From positions 1-8,250 of the forward strand of contig JAFTMQ010000016.1 in assembly GCA_017452305.1 (NCBI GenBank): a DNA stretch of 8,250 bases. Direction: 5' to 3'. The stretch is from Clostridia bacterium (GTDB lineage: Bacteria; Bacillota; Clostridia; Christensenellales; Borkfalkiaceae). Both the position numbers and the translations under genes were made by a program. A model generated the notes under the pieces. That model was not told the DNA's origin. It saw nothing but the letters and a program-made list of their open reading frames with translations, and made no database searches. Positions 6,267-8,250 of the stretch are shown one piece after another; within the stretch, counting starts at the first letter, position 1; every line of letters starts with the position of its first letter.

Positions 6267-7526
6267 ATGCGTAAAGAGGAATTTTTTCCCGACGGCACGC
6301 CGATTGACGATTGGTTTTACGACGCGGAAATGCCGCGTATTGACAAGCTTGGCAAACAGTACGTCATCACGGATTACGGCGTAAACGCAGACGGCGGCGT
6401 ATATACGGAAAAATTACAAAAGTTAATTGACGAGGCCGCAAAAAATGGCGGCGGCGTTATCGTCGTACCTAAAGGCACGTATTGCAGCGGTGCGCTCTTT
6501 TTTAAGCAAGGCGTGCATTTGTGCGTGCAAAAAGGCGGGGTGCTTCTCGCAAGCGACGACGTTTGCGATTATCCCATTTGCCAAACGCGTATCGAGGGGG
6601 AAAGCTGTACCTATTTGCCCGCGTTTATCAACGCTTGTGGCGTGGACGGATTTACCCTCTTTGGCGAGGGGATTATCGACGGAAACGGCCTGCGTTCTTG
6701 GAAGGCGTTTTGGCATAGACGTAAATGGAACCCAAACTGCACCAACAAAGACGAACAGCGTCCTCGTCTCGTTTTTATTTCGGACAGTAAAAACGTTACG
6801 GTGGCGGGCTTACGCATGCAAAATTCGCCCTTTTGGACGAACCATATTTATAAATGTAGCCGCGTAAAATATTTGGGTTGCGACGTTTTCTCGCCGCATT
6901 CGCCCGTACCTGCACCCAGCACGGACGGTTTGGATATCGACGTGTGCACGGACGTACTCGTTAAAAATTGCCGTTTCGAGGTCAGCGACGACGGCATTGC
7001 TTTAAAAGGCGGAAAGGGACCTTGGGCGGATACCTTACCCGAAAACGGCGCCAACGAAAGGGTGCTCATAGAGGATTGCTTCTTTGCGCCCTGCTGCGCG
7101 ATACTTACGTGCGGCTCGGAATCTATCCATAACCGAAATATCCTCGTCCGCAGAGTGGAGGCGGACGGGCCTTCGTTCGCGCTTTGGTTGAAAATGCGCC
7201 CCGATACGCCGCAAAAGTATGAATATATCACCTTTGAAGAGGTGAACGGTTTTGTGGGCAGTTATTTTTACGTCAATCCGTGGACGCAGTTTTTCGATTT
7301 AAAGGGCAGGAAGGACATTCCTATGTCCTATGCCGAAAATATCACGATGAAAAACGCGACTTGTAAGTGTCATTGTTTCTTCAACGTAAAAGCGGATAAA
7401 TCGCAATACCAGCTGTCGAATATTTTGCTTGAAAATATTTCCGCAACAACCAACGACGACGGCTTCACCGCCGACAATCAAGAGGGCTTTACGTTGAAGA
7501 ATATCCAAATAACAGAGTGGAAATAA
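6267..7526 (+). CDS. GH28-family-like (polygalacturonase fold) glycosidase, cytoplasmic
   Basis: 419-residue right-handed beta-helix protein of the GH28 type, the polygalacturonase and related pectinase family. It opens with the usual Y-G-V-N-A-D-G-G...T (37-47) and G-G-G-V-I-V-V-P-K-G-T-Y (61-72). G-I-I-D-G-N-G (135-141) is present. The active-site motifs follow: S-T-D-G-L-D (218-223) in place of N-T-D-G, S-D-D-G-I-A-L-K-G (240-248) matching G-D-D-C-I-A-I-K, and L-W-L-K-M-R-P-D (306-313) in place of R-I-K. D220, D241 and D242 are the expected catalytic acids. The G-H-G motif is not conserved: residues 275-285 read P-C-C-A-I-L-T-C-G-S-E, so the usual histidine seems to be cysteine. No signal peptide is present. 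AAGGA (6255-6259) inside the end of the esterase gene serves as ribosome binding site. Family placement is firm; a substrate other than polygalacturonate is quite possible. Confidence 0.83.
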   Translation: MRKEEFFPDGTPIDDWFYDAEMPRIDKLGKQYVITDYGVNADGGVYTEKLQKLIDEAAKNGGGVIVVPKGTYCSGALFFKQGVHLCVQKGGVLLASDDVCDYPICQTRIEGESCTYLPAFINACGVDGFTLFGEGIIDGNGLRSWKAFWHRRKWNPNCTNKDEQRPRLVFISDSKNVTVAGLRMQNSPFWTNHIYKCSRVKYLGCDVFSPHSPVPAPSTDGLDIDVCTDVLVKNCRFEVSDDGIALKGGKGPWADTLPENGANERVLIEDCFFAPCCAILTCGSESIHNRNILVRRVEADGPSFALWLKMRPDTPQKYEYITFEEVNGFVGSYFYVNPWTQFFDLKGRKDIPMSYAENITMKNATCKCHCFFNVKADKSQYQLSNILLENISATTNDDGFTADNQEGFTLKNIQITEWK

Positions 7527-7527
7527 T

Positions 7528-7986
7528 ATGCCAACGGATAAAAAATACGAGTTTTGCATTAAGTCCCCAAAATGGCAGAGAACCACTTTTTTCGTGTTTG
7601 TCGGTATGAGCCTTTTCGGCAGTCTTTTAATGCTTATTTTATGGTTTGCAATCGGCTTTGATTGGGGGATACTCGTCGGCGCACTGCTAATTTTTGCAAT
7701 CGAATTATTGATTGGCGGTTTGGGGCTTTTCGTTTGGTATCGAGAGGAATTTCGTTTCCAAGACGGTGTGTTTACTTACGTAGCGGCATTTAGCAAAAAG
7801 AAATCGGCAAATATTGCGGACGTTGCGCGCGTGGAATTTAGCACGGCTTATGCCTTTCCGCGTATCACCTTTATTGATAAAAACGGAAAGGTTTTGCTTC
7901 GTTTTTCGGACGACGGCACGTCGTTAAGGAAGAACCGTCTTGTCGGCTTGTTGATGCATTACGATATCCCGATTGTGCAAAGATGA
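7528..7986 (+). CDS. Small membrane protein with two transmembrane helices and a C-terminal beta domain
   Basis: 152-residue protein of unknown function. Two hydrophobic segments are clear, about residues 19-42 and 46-70, with a short polar turn between them (F-D-W-G). The charged tail (71-152) has alternating beta-like stretches (F-R-F-Q-D-G-V-F-T-Y-V, V-A-R-V-E-F, R-I-T-F-I-D, K-V-L-L-R-F) reminiscent of small bacterial PH-like domains attached to membrane helices. That likeness is a visual impression, not a demonstrated homology. It starts 1 nt after the GH28-like stop codon and so appears cotranscribed, with only a weak ribosome binding site (GAGTGGA, about 7515-7521), consistent with translational coupling. 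There is no catalytic motif. It is not a transporter by size. A role in the glycan pathway is not indicated beyond position. Confidence 0.7.
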   Translation: MPTDKKYEFCIKSPKWQRTTFFVFVGMSLFGSLLMLILWFAIGFDWGILVGALLIFAIELLIGGLGLFVWYREEFRFQDGVFTYVAAFSKKKSANIADVARVEFSTAYAFPRITFIDKNGKVLLRFSDDGTSLRKNRLVGLLMHYDIPIVQR

Positions 7987-7997
7987 GAGGTTAAAAA

Positions 7998-8250
7998 ATG
8001 ACGTATCAAATGCGCTTAAAAAACGCGCCGTTTTTGGCAATTAAAAGCGGAAAAAAAACTGTCGAATTGCGCCTTTTCGATGAAAAGCGTTCGGCAATTC
8101 ATGAGGGTGATTTTATCGAGTTTTCCAACTGTGATTTTGAGGACACTCTACTTTGTAGGGTGAAAAAGCTTTGCGTCTTCCCCGATTTTGAAAGCTTGTA
8201 TAAAAAATACGATAAAATTTCGATGGGCTACGCGGAAAACGAAGTGGCAA
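7998..8250 (+). CDS. ASCH-domain protein (PUA-like fold), C-terminus cut by window edge
   Basis: The ATG at 7998 follows GAGAGG (7985-7990) by 7 nt and lies 11 nt after the preceding stop; 84 residues are visible before the right edge. The sequence M-T-Y-Q-M-R-L-K-N-A-P-F-L-A-I-K-S-G-K-K-T-V-E-L-R-L is the standard opening of ASCH proteins, followed by D-E-K-R (28-31), I-H-E-G-D-F-I-E-F-S-N (34-44), and a later beta strand containing C-R-V-K-K-L (55-60). The charged G-K-K-T-V-E motif (18-23) is the conserved family signature. ASCH proteins are predicted to bind RNA or modified nucleosides, and one characterised relative (YqfB) hydrolyses N4-acetylcytidine. It probably belongs to the same transcript as the upstream genes but has no evident glycan role. 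Confidence 0.85.
   Translation, partial: MTYQMRLKNAPFLAIKSGKKTVELRLFDEKRSAIHEGDFIEFSNCDFEDTLLCRVKKLCVFPDFESLYKKYDKISMGYAENEVA

Noticed and set aside
7580..7591. GAACCACTTTTT, identical to part of the tandem repeat at 701-712
   Set aside because: It is a single copy inside the coding sequence of the membrane protein (codons for R-T-T-F) with no tandem partner, so chance is the simpler explanation.

Overview
The window looks like a carbohydrate-degradation locus from a bacterium with Firmicutes-type signals: purine-rich Shine-Dalgarno sites before nearly every gene, a textbook TTGACA-17-TATAAT promoter, and a GntR/LacI-type hybrid regulator. Coding DNA has moderate GC and the intergenic DNA is AT-rich. 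A gut or plant-fibre-associated member of the Clostridia is my best guess, but no taxonomic marker is present, so this is inference only.

Layout: (1) Positions 1-625, minus strand: a regulator with an N-terminal GntR winged helix and a LacI-like sugar-sensing domain, cut by the left edge. (2) 626-842: a divergent regulatory region with a consensus promoter for the regulator, a 20-bp palindrome between its -10 and -35, a tandem 9-bp repeat just upstream, and a weaker candidate promoter for the rightward genes. (3) 843-5031, plus strand: a two-gene unit encoding a large putative TIM-barrel glycosidase (DUF6259-like) and a GH92 (alpha-mannosidase family) enzyme, closed by a strong intrinsic terminator at 5040-5076. 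(4) 5077-5241: an AT-rich regulatory region with a 10-bp inverted repeat and a promoter. (5) 5242 to the right edge, plus strand: a tightly packed second unit encoding an alpha/beta-hydrolase esterase, a GH28-like pectinase-fold enzyme starting 2 nt after it, a small two-helix membrane protein starting 1 nt after that, and the beginning of an ASCH-domain protein cut by the right edge.

None of the four enzymes has a visible signal peptide, so all are predicted to be cytoplasmic. The simplest reading is that imported oligosaccharides are trimmed inside the cell: the GH92 enzyme and the DUF6259-like protein act on one type of linkage, and the esterase removes acyl groups so that the GH28-like enzyme can work on a uronic-acid-containing or similar chain. 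No transporter or sugar-catabolism gene lies in the window. The regulator, divergently placed, is a natural candidate for sensing the released sugar. The substrate cannot be read from sequence alone.

No CRISPR array, tRNA, rRNA, insertion sequence or phage gene was seen. Most novelty is at the level of enzyme subfamilies (uncharacterised DUF6259-like protein, divergent GH92 and GH28 motifs) and of the undescribed operator architecture.
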